DNA of 64,000 nt from Rhizobium favelukesii (GTDB taxonomy: Bacteria > Pseudomonadota > Alphaproteobacteria > Rhizobiales > Rhizobiaceae), in the NCBI RefSeq assembly GCF_000577275.2, contig NZ_HG916852.1, positions 1,305,001 to 1,369,000 of the forward strand. Direction: 5' to 3'. Position 1 is the first letter of the stretch. Each line of letters starts with the position of its first letter. Positions 1 to 8,510 of the stretch are shown piece by piece. A program made the position numbers and the translations under genes. Below the pieces are notes generated by a model that saw nothing but the letters and a program-made list of their open reading frames with translations, ran no database searches and was not told the origin of the DNA.

Positions 1-91
1 CGTTTTCGTCCTCAGCAGCAGGGCGGTCGAGAATTGCGACATCAGCTTCATTACCTTCTCGGACCGGGCAGCATCATCGGCCTATCCAATG
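1..91. other. Window edge, no gene recognised
   Basis: No reading frame with a family I recognise and no hairpin followed by a T run is visible. It is downstream of the DUF1127 gene and may hold the end of a neighbouring transcription unit outside the window. Confidence 0.4.
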
Positions 92-346
92 CTAACCACA
101 ATCATTGCGATTGCTAGACGAATGCCGGCTGTAGATATGGACATCGCTTTCGGTCTGACCACGGGAGAGGCCGATATCTTTCAGCTGTTCGTCGGAAAGC
201 TCCAGCAGCGCATTACGATCCCGACGTTCGCCCAGCTTGCGCGCGCTCCACCGGATCAGGCCGAGAAGCGTCGCGACCAACCATGGCCCGAACGTTTGCT
301 TTGAAAAGGACCTGTGAAGGGGCAGTGTCTCGGTCGGGTGTGGCAT
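92..346 (-). CDS. DUF1127 domain small protein
   Basis: An 84-residue basic protein whose C-terminal half carries the DUF1127 signature (LLELSDEQLKDIGLSRGQ). A hydrophobic or amphipathic stretch precedes it (PWLVATLLGLIRW, about residues 21-33). The start is supported by GGAGG six bases upstream. DUF1127 proteins are common in Rhizobiales, where small members have been linked to RNA turnover and phosphate or stress responses; the role of this copy cannot be told from sequence. It stands alone downstream of the iol operon on the same strand, with an intervening hairpin, so it probably has its own promoter. Confidence 0.85.
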   Translation of the reverse strand: MPHPTETLPLHRSFSKQTFGPWLVATLLGLIRWSARKLGERRDRNALLELSDEQLKDIGLSRGQTESDVHIYSRHSSSNRNDCG

Positions 347-389
347 GGCAATCCTCCATCCGTTGATGCTGATGGAGGAATTGAACCAT

Positions 390-408
390 CAGCGCCTTTG
401 CGGCGCTG
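390..408 (-). terminator. Hairpin between iolB and DUF1127 gene
   Basis: A perfect 7-bp inverted repeat (CAGCGCC / GGCGCTG) with a 5-base loop lies 28 bases past the iolB stop. On the minus strand it is not followed by a T run, so intrinsic termination would be weak. It may instead be a 3' end stabiliser of the iol mRNA or part of the DUF1127 leader. Confidence 0.3.
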
Positions 409-436
409 TCAGATTATTTAGCGATCGTCATCTCGC

Positions 437-1234
437 TTAGGCTTTCAGCAGCCACTCGTGTTCCGGCGCATTGTAGAACTTCCAGATGCGCTTTGGCCCA
501 GCCATGACGTTCAGATAGTAGAGGTCATAGCCGTAGCAGGCCGCGCAAGGATGGTAGCCTTTCGGCACCAGCGTCACGTCGCCGTCCTCGAGCACCATCA
601 CTTCGTCCAGCGATCGGTCGTCGGTGTAGACGCGCTGGAAGCCGAAGCCCTGCGGCGGGTTGAGGCGGTGATAGTAGGTCTCTTCCAGCAAACTCTCGTT
701 GGGAAGATCGTCCTGATCGTGCTTGTGCGGCGGGTAGCTCGACGTGTGCCCGCCCGGCGTGATGACTTCGACGACAAGCAGTGAATACGCCGAGGCGTCG
801 TCTTCGGGCATAATGTTGTTGACGTGGCGCACATTGGTGCCCTTGCCGCGCGTCAGCGCCGGGTGGGTGCCGGGCGGAATCGCTTTCGCCTCGTAGGTGC
901 CGCCGCCCGGAGCAGAGCAGACCGCGAGTTCGAGGTCCGTCTCGGCCGTCACCGACCACGCGGATTCCATCGGAATATAGAGCGCATGCGGTGCACCATC
1001 GAAGGGGCTCATGCGCTCGCCCAGCGTGCCGAAATCCTTGGTGCCGGCCTTGGCCTTGCCCTTGCCGCTGACCCAGACGAGGCAAACCTCGCGTTCGCCC
1101 GTTTCTCCCGAAACGGTTTCATTCGGTTTCAACCGATGCATGTCGAAGCCGACATAGGTCCAGCCGGCATTTTCCGGCGTGACATGAGTAACGCGGCCGT
1201 GCGCGCCCGACGGTTTCACCTTGAGGTTTGGCAT
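437..1234 (-). CDS. iolB: 5-deoxy-glucuronate isomerase IolB
   Basis: Converts 5-deoxy-D-glucuronate to 5-dehydro-2-deoxy-D-gluconate in cytosolic myo-inositol catabolism, between IolD and IolC. The 265-residue protein is a bicupin of the KduI/IolB type. The metal-binding motif YPPHKHDQDD and later conserved cupin stretches (VTLVPKGYHP, YGYDLYYLNVMAG) are present. The frame stays open further upstream, but the ATG at 1234 has AAGGAG seven bases before it and begins MPNLKVKPSG, so I use this start. It is the last gene of the minus-strand iolR-C-D-E-B run, 111 bases after iolE. Confidence 0.95.
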   Translation of the reverse strand: MPNLKVKPSGAHGRVTHVTPENAGWTYVGFDMHRLKPNETVSGETGEREVCLVWVSGKGKAKAGTKDFGTLGERMSPFDGAPHALYIPMESAWSVTAETDLELAVCSAPGGGTYEAKAIPPGTHPALTRGKGTNVRHVNNIMPEDDASAYSLLVVEVITPGGHTSSYPPHKHDQDDLPNESLLEETYYHRLNPPQGFGFQRVYTDDRSLDEVMVLEDGDVTLVPKGYHPCAACYGYDLYYLNVMAGPKRIWKFYNAPEHEWLLKA

Positions 1235-1345
1235 TCGTGGTACTCCTTGATGATCTGGCTTTCTTGTCCTCGACCCCTCCGCGTTGCGGGAGGGGTCGTG
1301 GGAGGAGCAGAAATGCAATTGGCCACACCTGTCGCGGACGGCGCG

Positions 1346-2263
1346 CTATTCCTTGGGGAAGCCTTCGGTTTCCACCGTGTAACCGGCGGCGGTCATGACG
1401 CGCATCAATTCGGCGTGGCCAATCTCGGCCATTTTCTGCGGCGGAGCCCTGCGCGGATCCTGTTCGGCCTCGACGACGAACCATCCCTCGTAGCCGTGAT
1501 CGGCCAGCCGCTGGACGATGGCGCCGAAATCGAGCGAGCCGTCGCCCGGCACCGTGAAAGCGCCGAGCGCCACCGCATCAAGGAAGGACTGCCGGCTGCG
1601 GTCCAACCCGTCCACCACGGGCTTGCGGATGTCCTTGACATGAACGTGGTTGATGCGGGCGTGGTGATTGTCTATGGCGCGCAACACGTCGCCGCCGGCA
1701 AAGGCCAGGTGCCCAGCATCGAGCAACAGCGGGATGCCTTGGCCCGAATTGCGCATGAAGGCGTCGAGTTCCGGCTCGGTTTCGACCACGGCGGCCATAT
1801 GATGGTGATAGGAGAGCGGCATGCCCTCATCGGCACACCATTCCCCGAACTGGGTGACGCGGCGCGCATAGGCCTTCATCTCGTCGTCGGAGAGGCGCGG
1901 CTTGGTCGCCAGCGGCTTGGAACGGTCGCCCTGGATGGAGCGGCCGGTTTCGCCATAGACGATGCAGGGCGCATTGACCGCTTTGAACAGCTCGATCATC
2001 GGAGCGATGCGGTCCTTGTTGGCGGCAAGTTCCTCGTCGACCAAAGTGCCCGAGAACCAGCCGCCGCAAAGCGTCACGTCGGCGGCGCGTAGAATGGGCA
2101 GCATCTCCCTGGGATCGTTGGGGAAGCGGCGGCCCTGTTCCATGCCGGTAAAGCCCGCACTGCGCGATTGGCGCAGGCATTCCTCAAGGGATACATCGTC
2201 GCTGAGCTCAGGAAGGTCGTCGTTCCACCACGCGATGGGCGACATGCCAAGTTTGGCCTTCAT
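1346..2263 (-). CDS. iolE: Inosose dehydratase IolE
   Basis: Dehydrates scyllo-inosose (2-keto-myo-inositol) to the 1,2-dione that IolD hydrolyses. The 305-residue sequence is an AP-endonuclease-2-like TIM barrel. It has the family start KLGMSPIAWWNDDLPEL and the metal-site pattern around LLDAGHLAFAGGD, HVHVKDIR and FVVEAEQDP. The start at 2263 has AAGGAG six to seven bases upstream; the frame extends further 5' without a ribosome site. It lies 67 bases after iolD in the same operon. Intact and of normal family length. Confidence 0.95.
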   Translation of the reverse strand: MKAKLGMSPIAWWNDDLPELSDDVSLEECLRQSRSAGFTGMEQGRRFPNDPREMLPILRAADVTLCGGWFSGTLVDEELAANKDRIAPMIELFKAVNAPCIVYGETGRSIQGDRSKPLATKPRLSDDEMKAYARRVTQFGEWCADEGMPLSYHHHMAAVVETEPELDAFMRNSGQGIPLLLDAGHLAFAGGDVLRAIDNHHARINHVHVKDIRKPVVDGLDRSRQSFLDAVALGAFTVPGDGSLDFGAIVQRLADHGYEGWFVVEAEQDPRRAPPQKMAEIGHAELMRVMTAAGYTVETEGFPKE

Positions 2264-2330
2264 CAATATTCTCCTTAAACGCATTTTCTGAGGAACGGCA
2301 ATCGCTCTTCCGAAAAACGACAACAATCAA

Positions 2331-4181
2331 CTAGCTGATACGCTGGGCGGCGCGCGCTTCGACGTAGGCCTTGCGCGCCTTGTTGACCTGCTCGCGCGGG
2401 CTGACTTCGGGGACGGCAACATCCCACCAGTAGCCGCCGGCTTCCGTGGTGATCAGCGGGTCGGTGTCGATGACGAAGACCGATGTGCGGTCGTTCCTCT
2501 TCGAGTCGGCGATTGCCTTCTCGAGCTCGGCGATCGACGCGACCTTCACGGCAACGGCCCCCATGCTCTCGGCATGGCCCCGGAAATCGATCTCCGGCAT
2601 CACTTCGTAGTGCGCGTCCTTCAGAAGGTTGTTGAAGTTCGCACCCCCGGTTGCCATCTGCAGGCGGTTGATGCACCCGTAGCCGCGATTGTCGAGCAGG
2701 ACAATGTTGAGCTTCAGGCCGAGCATGACCGATGTCGCCAGCTCGGAATTCAGCATCATGTAGGAGCCGTCGCCGACGAGGACGAACACTTCCTTTTCGG
2801 GATGCGCCATCTTGGCGCCAAGGCCGCCGGCGATCTCGTAGCCCATGCAGGAGAAGCCGTACTCCATATGGTAGCTGCCCGGTGCGGTCGCCGGCCAGAG
2901 CTTGTGCATCTCGCCCGGCAAACCGCCCGCTGCGCAGAGGCCGATGGCCTTTTCGAGATCAATCGAGCGTGTAACCGCGCCGATCACCTGGGCATCGGAG
3001 GGCAGGGCGGCATTGGTGCTCGCCATCGCCTTGGCGGCTGCCTCCATCCAGACCTGCTTTTCCCGTTCTGCCTTCTGCGCCAATGCAGCCGGTGCCTTCC
3101 AGCCGGCGAGGCCGCTCGACACGGCCTTCAGGCCTTCGCGGGCGTCGGCCACCAACGTCTGGCCGTCGTGCTTCGCGGCATCGTAGGCGGCGATGTTCAG
3201 GCCGAGAATATTCAGCTTCTCGTTCTGGAAGAGCGCCCACGAACCGGTCGTGAAGTCCTGGCAGCGTGTTCCGACCGCGATGATCAGGTCCGTTTCGACG
3301 GCAATCGCATTGGCTGCCGATGTGCCGGTGACACCAACCGAGCCAAGCGCCAGCGGATGCCGCTCGTCGATCGCCGACTTTCCGGCCTGCGTGACGACGA
3401 CCGGAATGCGGTGCTCCTCGGCGAAGGCGGTCAGTTCCTTGGTCGCCTGCGAGTAGAGGACGCCGCCGCCAGCGATGATGACCGGCTTTTCGGATTTCTT
3501 GATGAGCGCAATCGCATTCGCCAGCTCATCGGCATCCGGGCGCGGACGGCGCGTCGTCCAGACGCGTTCCTCAAAGAAGCTCTCTGGATAATCGAAAGCT
3601 TCCGCCTGCACGTCCTGGCAAAGAGACAGCGTAACCGGGCCGCAATCCAGCGGATCGGTCAGCACCTGCATGGCACGCTTCAGCGCCGCGATGATCTGTT
3701 CCGGCCGCGTGATCCGATCGAAATATCGCGAAACCGGGCGGAAGGCGTCGTTGGCCGACACTGTACCGTCGCCAAAATCCTCGATCTGCTGCAGCACCGG
3801 ATCCGGCGCGCGGTTGGCGAAGACGTCGCCCGGCAGGAAGAGAACAGGAATGCGATTGACGTGCGCGACACCGGCAGCCGTCACCATGTTGAGTGCGCCG
3901 GGGCCGATGGAGGTGGTGCACGCCATGAATCGCTGGCGGAAACTCGCTTTGGCATATGCGATGGCCGCATGCGCCATGCCTTGCTCGTTGTGGGCGCGAA
4001 AGGTCGGCAGTTCACCGCGCACCTGATAGAGCGCTTCGCCGATGCCGGCAACGTTGCCGTGCCCGAAGATCGCCCAGACGCCACCGAAGATCGGCACCTT
4101 CTTGCCGTCGACGATGGTCATCTGCTTCTTGAGGAAATGCGCAACCGCCTGCGCCATCGTCAATCGTACAGTCTTGCCCAT
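2331..4181 (-). CDS. iolD: Trihydroxycyclohexane-1,2-dione hydrolase IolD
   Basis: ThDP-dependent enzyme that opens the ring of 3D-(3,5/4)-trihydroxycyclohexane-1,2-dione to 5-deoxy-glucuronate. The 616 residues show the three-domain acetolactate-synthase fold. The catalytic glutamate lies in RAHNEQGMAHAA (about 61-72). The ThDP/Mg motif starts with GDGSYMMLNSE near residue 468 and ends near LLDNRGYG. The central FAD-like domain holds VIIAGGGVLYSQ. The ATG at 4181 follows GGGAGGTG. It starts 23 bases after iolC, so the two are surely co-transcribed. Confidence 0.96.
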   Translation of the reverse strand: MGKTVRLTMAQAVAHFLKKQMTIVDGKKVPIFGGVWAIFGHGNVAGIGEALYQVRGELPTFRAHNEQGMAHAAIAYAKASFRQRFMACTTSIGPGALNMVTAAGVAHVNRIPVLFLPGDVFANRAPDPVLQQIEDFGDGTVSANDAFRPVSRYFDRITRPEQIIAALKRAMQVLTDPLDCGPVTLSLCQDVQAEAFDYPESFFEERVWTTRRPRPDADELANAIALIKKSEKPVIIAGGGVLYSQATKELTAFAEEHRIPVVVTQAGKSAIDERHPLALGSVGVTGTSAANAIAVETDLIIAVGTRCQDFTTGSWALFQNEKLNILGLNIAAYDAAKHDGQTLVADAREGLKAVSSGLAGWKAPAALAQKAEREKQVWMEAAAKAMASTNAALPSDAQVIGAVTRSIDLEKAIGLCAAGGLPGEMHKLWPATAPGSYHMEYGFSCMGYEIAGGLGAKMAHPEKEVFVLVGDGSYMMLNSELATSVMLGLKLNIVLLDNRGYGCINRLQMATGGANFNNLLKDAHYEVMPEIDFRGHAESMGAVAVKVASIAELEKAIADSKRNDRTSVFVIDTDPLITTEAGGYWWDVAVPEVSPREQVNKARKAYVEARAAQRIS

Positions 4182-4204
4182 GGGGCACCTCCCAAATGCT
4201 CTAA

Positions 4205-6139
4205 TTAATGTAGGCCGCGGGTTTTCAACCAGGCCTCGGTCAATTGGCGGAAGCGTCCGGCCATATCGGCGATCGCCTCCTCGTCGTTCATCTTGCCGGA
4301 CAGCCAGGCGCGTGCCGCATCGGCAAAAATCGTCCGCCCCACGGCAAAGCCTTTGACGGAAGGGGCGGCCAGCGTCGCCTCGAAGCCCTTCACCAGCTCG
4401 TCGGCCGGCGCTTCAAGGCCGAGCAGCACGATGCCGCGGCACCAGGGATCGTGCTTGGCGATCACGGCGTCGATCTTCTTCCAGGCAGCCGTCGAGGCCT
4501 GAGGCTCCAGCTTCCACCAGTCGGGCTTGATGCCAAGTGCATAAAGCTCTTCCATCGCCGTCGAGATCGTATCGTCCGTCAACGGCCCGTTCTTGCTTGC
4601 AATGATCTCGATGAGCAGTTCGCGGCCGACCTTGCGAGCGGCCTCGAATAGCGTGCGCAGCTTTTCCTGCTGCTCGGTCTTCAGTGCTGCCGGATCATCC
4701 GGATGGTAGAAGCACAGGCACTTGATGCAATGGTCGAGCGGCCATTCTACGAGCTGCGAGCCGATGTCCTGGCTGAACTCGAAGCGCAGCGGCTTTGATC
4801 CCGGCAGTTCCACAGGGCGACCGATCCAGGCGAAGTTCTTGGTCGCCGCATCGAAGAAGGCGTCGCGCCCGAAGCGCTCATCGATCAACATTCCATAGCC
4901 ATTGCGGCCATCCGCGACACGCGCGGCGGCTTGAACGGCAAGGCGCTTGAAGGCGACGATTTTCTTGTAATCGACGCCGAGCTCGTCGCAGACGCTTGTG
5001 AGCTGCGAGCGATGGTCGATCGCAAGCGCCATGAGAAGCGGAATATCGCCCTTGCGGGTCGAGGCCCAATGGATGTGGTTGATCGCGTCGTCCTTGCGCA
5101 GCGCGCGATGCTTGCTGCCGTGCTTCAGGAAGAAATCGAGCTCGGCCCAGGTCGGATATTCCGGCGAGCAGAGCAGGCGGGAAACGGCGAAGGCGCCGCA
5201 GGCGTTGGCCCAGGTGGCGCAGGTCTTCAGCGGCTCGTTCTTCAGCCAACCGCGCAAGAGGCCGGACATAAAGGCGTCGCCGGCGCCGAGCACGTTGAAC
5301 ACCTCGATGGGGAAACCTTCGCCGACAATGCCGTCTTCCAGATTGTCGCTGATTGGACCGTCATAGACGATGCAGCCCATGGCGCCGCGCTTGAGAACGA
5401 TCGTTGCCGGCGACAGGCGGCGGATTTCCTTGAGTGCGCCGAGCACGTCGTCGGCCCCGGAGGCAATCAGGATTTCCTCTTCGGTTCCGACGATCAAATC
5501 GCAGTCTGGAAGCGTTTCCTTCATCTTAGATGAGACGCGGTCAGACTTCACATAGCGCTCGAAGCCCTCGGCGTGGCCCGCGAGACCCCAGAGATTCGGC
5601 CGATAGTCGATGTCAAAGATCACCTTGCGGCCGTTGGCCTTGGCGATTCGGATTGCCTTGCGCTGCGCGGTTTCGGTGTTCGGTCGGGAGAAATGCGTTC
5701 CCGACACCAGCACTGCGCGCGACGATTTTATGAAGCTTTCGTCGATATCGCCTTCATCGAGCGCCATGTCGGCACAATCCGAGCGGTAGAAAATCATCGG
5801 CGAAACGCCTTCGGCCTCGACGGCGAGAAGCACCAGCGCCGTCAGGCGTTCCTTATCGGTCCTGATACCTTTCGTCTCGACCCCTTCACGCGCCGATTGC
5901 TCGATGATGAAGCGACCCATCTGCTCGTCGCCAACGCGGGTGATCAGGCCGGACTTGAGTCCGAGGCGCGCGGTTCCGATGGCAATGTTGGCGGGGCAGC
6001 CTCCGACCGACTTGGCAAAGGAGCCGATATCCTCAAGCCGCGAACCGATCTGCTGCCCGTAGAGGTCGACCGAGGAGCGGCCGATGGTGATCACGTCAAG
6101 CGACGGCTCCGGCTGCGAGCCCGGGTTCGGTTGTGCCAT
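4205..6139 (-). CDS. iolC: IolC kinase fused to DUF2090 aldolase-like domain
   Basis: The N-terminal half (about residues 1-330) is a PfkB-family sugar kinase. It has VGGCPANIAIG near residue 43 and the catalytic signature NVLGAGDAFMSG near 281, as expected for 5-dehydro-2-deoxygluconokinase. Residues about 340-640 form a second domain of the DUF2090 type, with a class I aldolase-like barrel look (LLMALAIDHRSQL, KLEPQAS, VGRTIFADAARAWL). Such fusions are annotated in rhizobia as bifunctional kinase/5-dehydro-2-deoxyphosphogluconate aldolase. The aldolase activity is inferred from this domain. First catabolic gene of the operon, directly downstream of iolR, with an IolR-like site 86-99 bases upstream of its start. 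Confidence 0.93.
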   Translation of the reverse strand: MAQPNPGSQPEPSLDVITIGRSSVDLYGQQIGSRLEDIGSFAKSVGGCPANIAIGTARLGLKSGLITRVGDEQMGRFIIEQSAREGVETKGIRTDKERLTALVLLAVEAEGVSPMIFYRSDCADMALDEGDIDESFIKSSRAVLVSGTHFSRPNTETAQRKAIRIAKANGRKVIFDIDYRPNLWGLAGHAEGFERYVKSDRVSSKMKETLPDCDLIVGTEEEILIASGADDVLGALKEIRRLSPATIVLKRGAMGCIVYDGPISDNLEDGIVGEGFPIEVFNVLGAGDAFMSGLLRGWLKNEPLKTCATWANACGAFAVSRLLCSPEYPTWAELDFFLKHGSKHRALRKDDAINHIHWASTRKGDIPLLMALAIDHRSQLTSVCDELGVDYKKIVAFKRLAVQAAARVADGRNGYGMLIDERFGRDAFFDAATKNFAWIGRPVELPGSKPLRFEFSQDIGSQLVEWPLDHCIKCLCFYHPDDPAALKTEQQEKLRTLFEAARKVGRELLIEIIASKNGPLTDDTISTAMEELYALGIKPDWWKLEPQASTAAWKKIDAVIAKHDPWCRGIVLLGLEAPADELVKGFEATLAAPSVKGFAVGRTIFADAARAWLSGKMNDEEAIADMAGRFRQLTEAWLKTRGLH

Positions 6140-6194
6140 GATGTCCTCCCGCTAGATTTTAGCTACGGCTTGATGCCTGCCGATTGCCAGTAAT

Positions 6195-6208
6195 GAAACA
6201 TCGGTTCC
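6195..6208. promoter_or_regulatory. Degenerate IolR-like half-match before iolC
   Basis: Reads GAAA-CATCGG-TTCC, one base off the GGAA-N6-TTCC pattern and 16 bases from the perfect match at 6225-6238. It could be a secondary site or chance. Confidence 0.3.
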
Positions 6209-6224
6209 GTATTGTTGTCAATTC

Positions 6225-6238
6225 GGAATGTTTATTCC
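6225..6238. promoter_or_regulatory. Putative IolR operator before iolC
   Basis: Reads GGAA-TGTTTA-TTCC, a perfect match to the palindrome GGAA-N6-TTCC that, as I recall, was reported for the RpiR-type repressor IolR of Sinorhizobium meliloti. It lies in the iolR-iolC gap, 86-99 bases before the iolC ATG and 5 bases past the iolR stop. A nearly identical site precedes iolR itself. Confidence 0.6.
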
Positions 6239-6243
6239 ATTTT

Positions 6244-7107
6244 TCATTTCACCGATTTTGCGTGAGTTCTTTTCCGCCGCCGCTCGGCAATGGCGACTGG
6301 CAGGGCCATCGTCAGTGCCATCGAGGCCGAGAGCGAGCGGAAACCGGCAAAGTCCGCCTCCGCCACCTCGAACCAGCAGGTGGCGCGAGCAGCAAGCGGC
6401 GAAAAAGCCGAATCGGTGATGGCGACGACAGGCACGCCGCGATCCGCCAGTGCTTCCGCCTGGCTCAGGCTATCGGCGGCATAGGGCGAGAAGCTTGCGG
6501 CGATTGCCGCATCGTTCGGCGTCGCGAATTGCACCATCTCCGGATCGACGCCGTTTGGCGAAGCGACGATCTGGTGCCGGATATTCAGCTTCGAGAAGGC
6601 GTAGGTCATATGCGCAGTCAGCGGATAGGAGCGCCGCTTGGCGATCAGGTAGATCGTCTCCGCAGCCGCGAGAATCTCGACTGCCTTGGCAAAGGTGTCC
6701 GTCTGCACCGTGGCCGCCAGCCGGTTGATCGATTGGCTTGCGGCGGAAATGAAGCCGGATAGCAGGCTGGCATCTTCGTCCTCGCCGCTTGCCTTCTCCA
6801 GTGTCACGAGCCGCTCTTCATATGACAGTGTGCGGTCGCGAAGGCGCTCGCGAAAGATACTCTGCAGGTCCGAGAAGCCCACGTAACCGAGATGGTGTGC
6901 GAGGCGCACGAGGGTCGACGGCTGCACCTCGGATGCCGCCGCGATGCTTGCCGTCGTGCCGAATGCAATTTCATCAGGATTGCCGAGCGCAAAAGCCGCG
7001 ACCTGTGCAAGGCGCTTAGGCATGTTTGCTTTGCGTTCGATGATGATGCTGCGCAGGCTCTCGAAGTCGCGCGGAACCCTAGCGGTCGTTTTGCTGTCAC
7101 TGTCCAT
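6244..7107 (-). CDS. iolR: RpiR-family repressor of inositol genes
   Basis: A 287-residue MurR/RpiR regulator. The N-terminal helix-turn-helix domain covers about residues 15-90 (IAAASEVQPSTLVRLAHHLG is the recognition region). The C-terminal SIS sugar-binding domain covers about 120-260 (IYLIAKRRSYPLTAHMTYAF, VVAITDSAFSPLA). In S. meliloti the gene in this position represses the iol genes. The frame is open to 7143, but the ATG at 7107 is preferred because the putative operator at 7126-7139 would otherwise sit inside the coding region. Its 3' end is only 104 bases from iolC, so partial read-through is possible. Confidence 0.9.
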   Translation of the reverse strand: MDSDSKTTARVPRDFESLRSIIIERKANMPKRLAQVAAFALGNPDEIAFGTTASIAAASEVQPSTLVRLAHHLGYVGFSDLQSIFRERLRDRTLSYEERLVTLEKASGEDEDASLLSGFISAASQSINRLAATVQTDTFAKAVEILAAAETIYLIAKRRSYPLTAHMTYAFSKLNIRHQIVASPNGVDPEMVQFATPNDAAIAASFSPYAADSLSQAEALADRGVPVVAITDSAFSPLAARATCWFEVAEADFAGFRSLSASMALTMALPVAIAERRRKRTHAKSVK

Positions 7108-7125
7108 GCATGCGGTCCATTGAAC

Positions 7126-7139
7126 GAAATAAACATTCC
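7126..7139. promoter_or_regulatory. Putative IolR autoregulatory operator
   Basis: On the minus strand it reads GGAA-TGTTTA-TTTC, 13 of 14 bases identical to the site before iolC (6225-6238). It ends 18 bases upstream of the chosen iolR ATG, a position suited to autorepression. It also lies in the gap shared with the divergent dehydrogenase gene. Confidence 0.55.
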
Positions 7140-7307
7140 ACAATGATCACCATAAATGATTTTCATACCGGAACCCAATTGTTTTTATTGCCTTGAAATC
7201 CAAGAGTTTTGAACGGTTCTCAAGTTTCGTGGCGCAAGCGTGCGCGGCAGGGGCGCTTGTCAAAATGATCTAAATATTCCAAAAACCACTCGGCATCTGG
7301 AGGAGAT

Positions 7308-8426
7308 ATGATGAAAGCACTGGGAATCGGCCTGATCGGCACCGGCTATATGGGCAAATGCCATGCCCTGGCGTGGAATGCGGTCAAAACCGTCTTCGGT
7401 GACGTCGAGCGCCCGCGCCTGGTTCATCTGGCCGAAGCCAATGCCGAGCTTGCCGGGAAGCGCGCCTCCGAATTCGGTTTCGAAAAGGCGACGGCCGATT
7501 GGCGCACGCTGATCGCCGATCCCGAAGTCGACGTCGTTTCCGTCACGACGCCGAACCAGTTCCATGCCGAGATGGCGATTGCCGCGCTCGACGCGGGCAA
7601 GCATGTCTGGTGCGAGAAGCCGATGGCGCCGGCGTACGCCGATGCCGAGCGCATGCTGAAGACGGCACGGGCCTCGGGCAAGGTTGCCGTTCTCGGCTAC
7701 AACTACATCCAGAATCCCGTGATGCGGCATATCAAGGCGCTGATCGAGGAAGGGGCGATCGGTGCCGTCAATCATATCCGCGTCGAGATGGACGAGGACT
7801 TCATGGCCGATCCCCATGTCTTCTTCTATTGGAAGAGCGAACTTTCTGGCGGCTACGGCGCTCTGGATGATTTCGCCGTACATCCGCTGTCGCTGCTCTG
7901 GTATCTGTTCGGTCACGTGGAGGCTGTTATCACGGACATGGTGAAGCCGTACGACAGCCGACCGCTGAGGGAGGGTGGCCGTCGCGACGTCGAGAATCAC
8001 GATGCGGCCAATGTTCTGATGCGCCTCGGCGGGGGCATCTCTGCTGTGCTGATGGCGAACCGCGCCGCTTGGGGGCGAAAAGGTCGAATCGCGCTGCAGA
8101 TCTTCGGCTCGAAGGGCTCGATTGCCTACGATCAAGAGCGCATGAACGAATTCGAGCTCTACCAGGCGCAAGGCCGCGGCTCCGAACAGGGCTTCCGCAA
8201 GATACTCGCCGGCCCGGCTCACCAACCCTACGATCGTTTTATTCCGGCGCCAGGCCACGGGCTCGGCTTCAACGACCTGAAAATCATCGAATGCCGCGAA
8301 TTGATCCGCGCAGTTTCCGGTGAGCCGTCGTCGATCGTGACATTCGAAGACGGTCTTAGGATAGAGAAGTCCGTTCACGCCATGGCACAGTCGTTCCACG
8401 AGCGCCGCTGGATCGAGATCGACTGA
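7308..8426 (+). CDS. Gfo/Idh/MocA oxidoreductase, probable scyllo-inositol dehydrogenase
   Basis: A 372-residue NAD(P)-dependent dehydrogenase. The Rossmann motif GLIGTGYMGKCHA is at the N-terminus and the Gfo/Idh signature EKPMAPAYADAE near residue 103. The second domain holds the catalytic-type stretch GGYGALDDFAVHPLSLL. It is divergent from iolR, the position held in S. meliloti by smc01163, which is needed for growth on scyllo-inositol. I infer the same role: oxidation to scyllo-inosose feeding IolE. GGAGGAG precedes the tandem ATG codons at 7308 and 7311. A different polyol substrate cannot be excluded. Confidence 0.85.
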   Translation: MMKALGIGLIGTGYMGKCHALAWNAVKTVFGDVERPRLVHLAEANAELAGKRASEFGFEKATADWRTLIADPEVDVVSVTTPNQFHAEMAIAALDAGKHVWCEKPMAPAYADAERMLKTARASGKVAVLGYNYIQNPVMRHIKALIEEGAIGAVNHIRVEMDEDFMADPHVFFYWKSELSGGYGALDDFAVHPLSLLWYLFGHVEAVITDMVKPYDSRPLREGGRRDVENHDAANVLMRLGGGISAVLMANRAAWGRKGRIALQIFGSKGSIAYDQERMNEFELYQAQGRGSEQGFRKILAGPAHQPYDRFIPAPGHGLGFNDLKIIECRELIRAVSGEPSSIVTFEDGLRIEKSVHAMAQSFHERRWIEID

Positions 8427-8510
8427 GGTCGATCAGCTTCCGGTTGACGGCGCTGGGGGTAGGGGCTAGGCCTTTGCTGGAACGCGCGAATGGATGCTGG
8501 GAGTGGGAAC

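Noticed and set aside
824..2092. Long plus-strand frame of 422 codons opposite iolB and iolE
   Set aside because: It is antisense to two genes with recognised products and has no family signature; long antisense frames are common in high-GC codon-biased DNA.
2574..4208. Plus-strand frame of 544 codons opposite iolD
   Set aside because: Mirror of the iolD codon pattern; no domain, no ribosome site.
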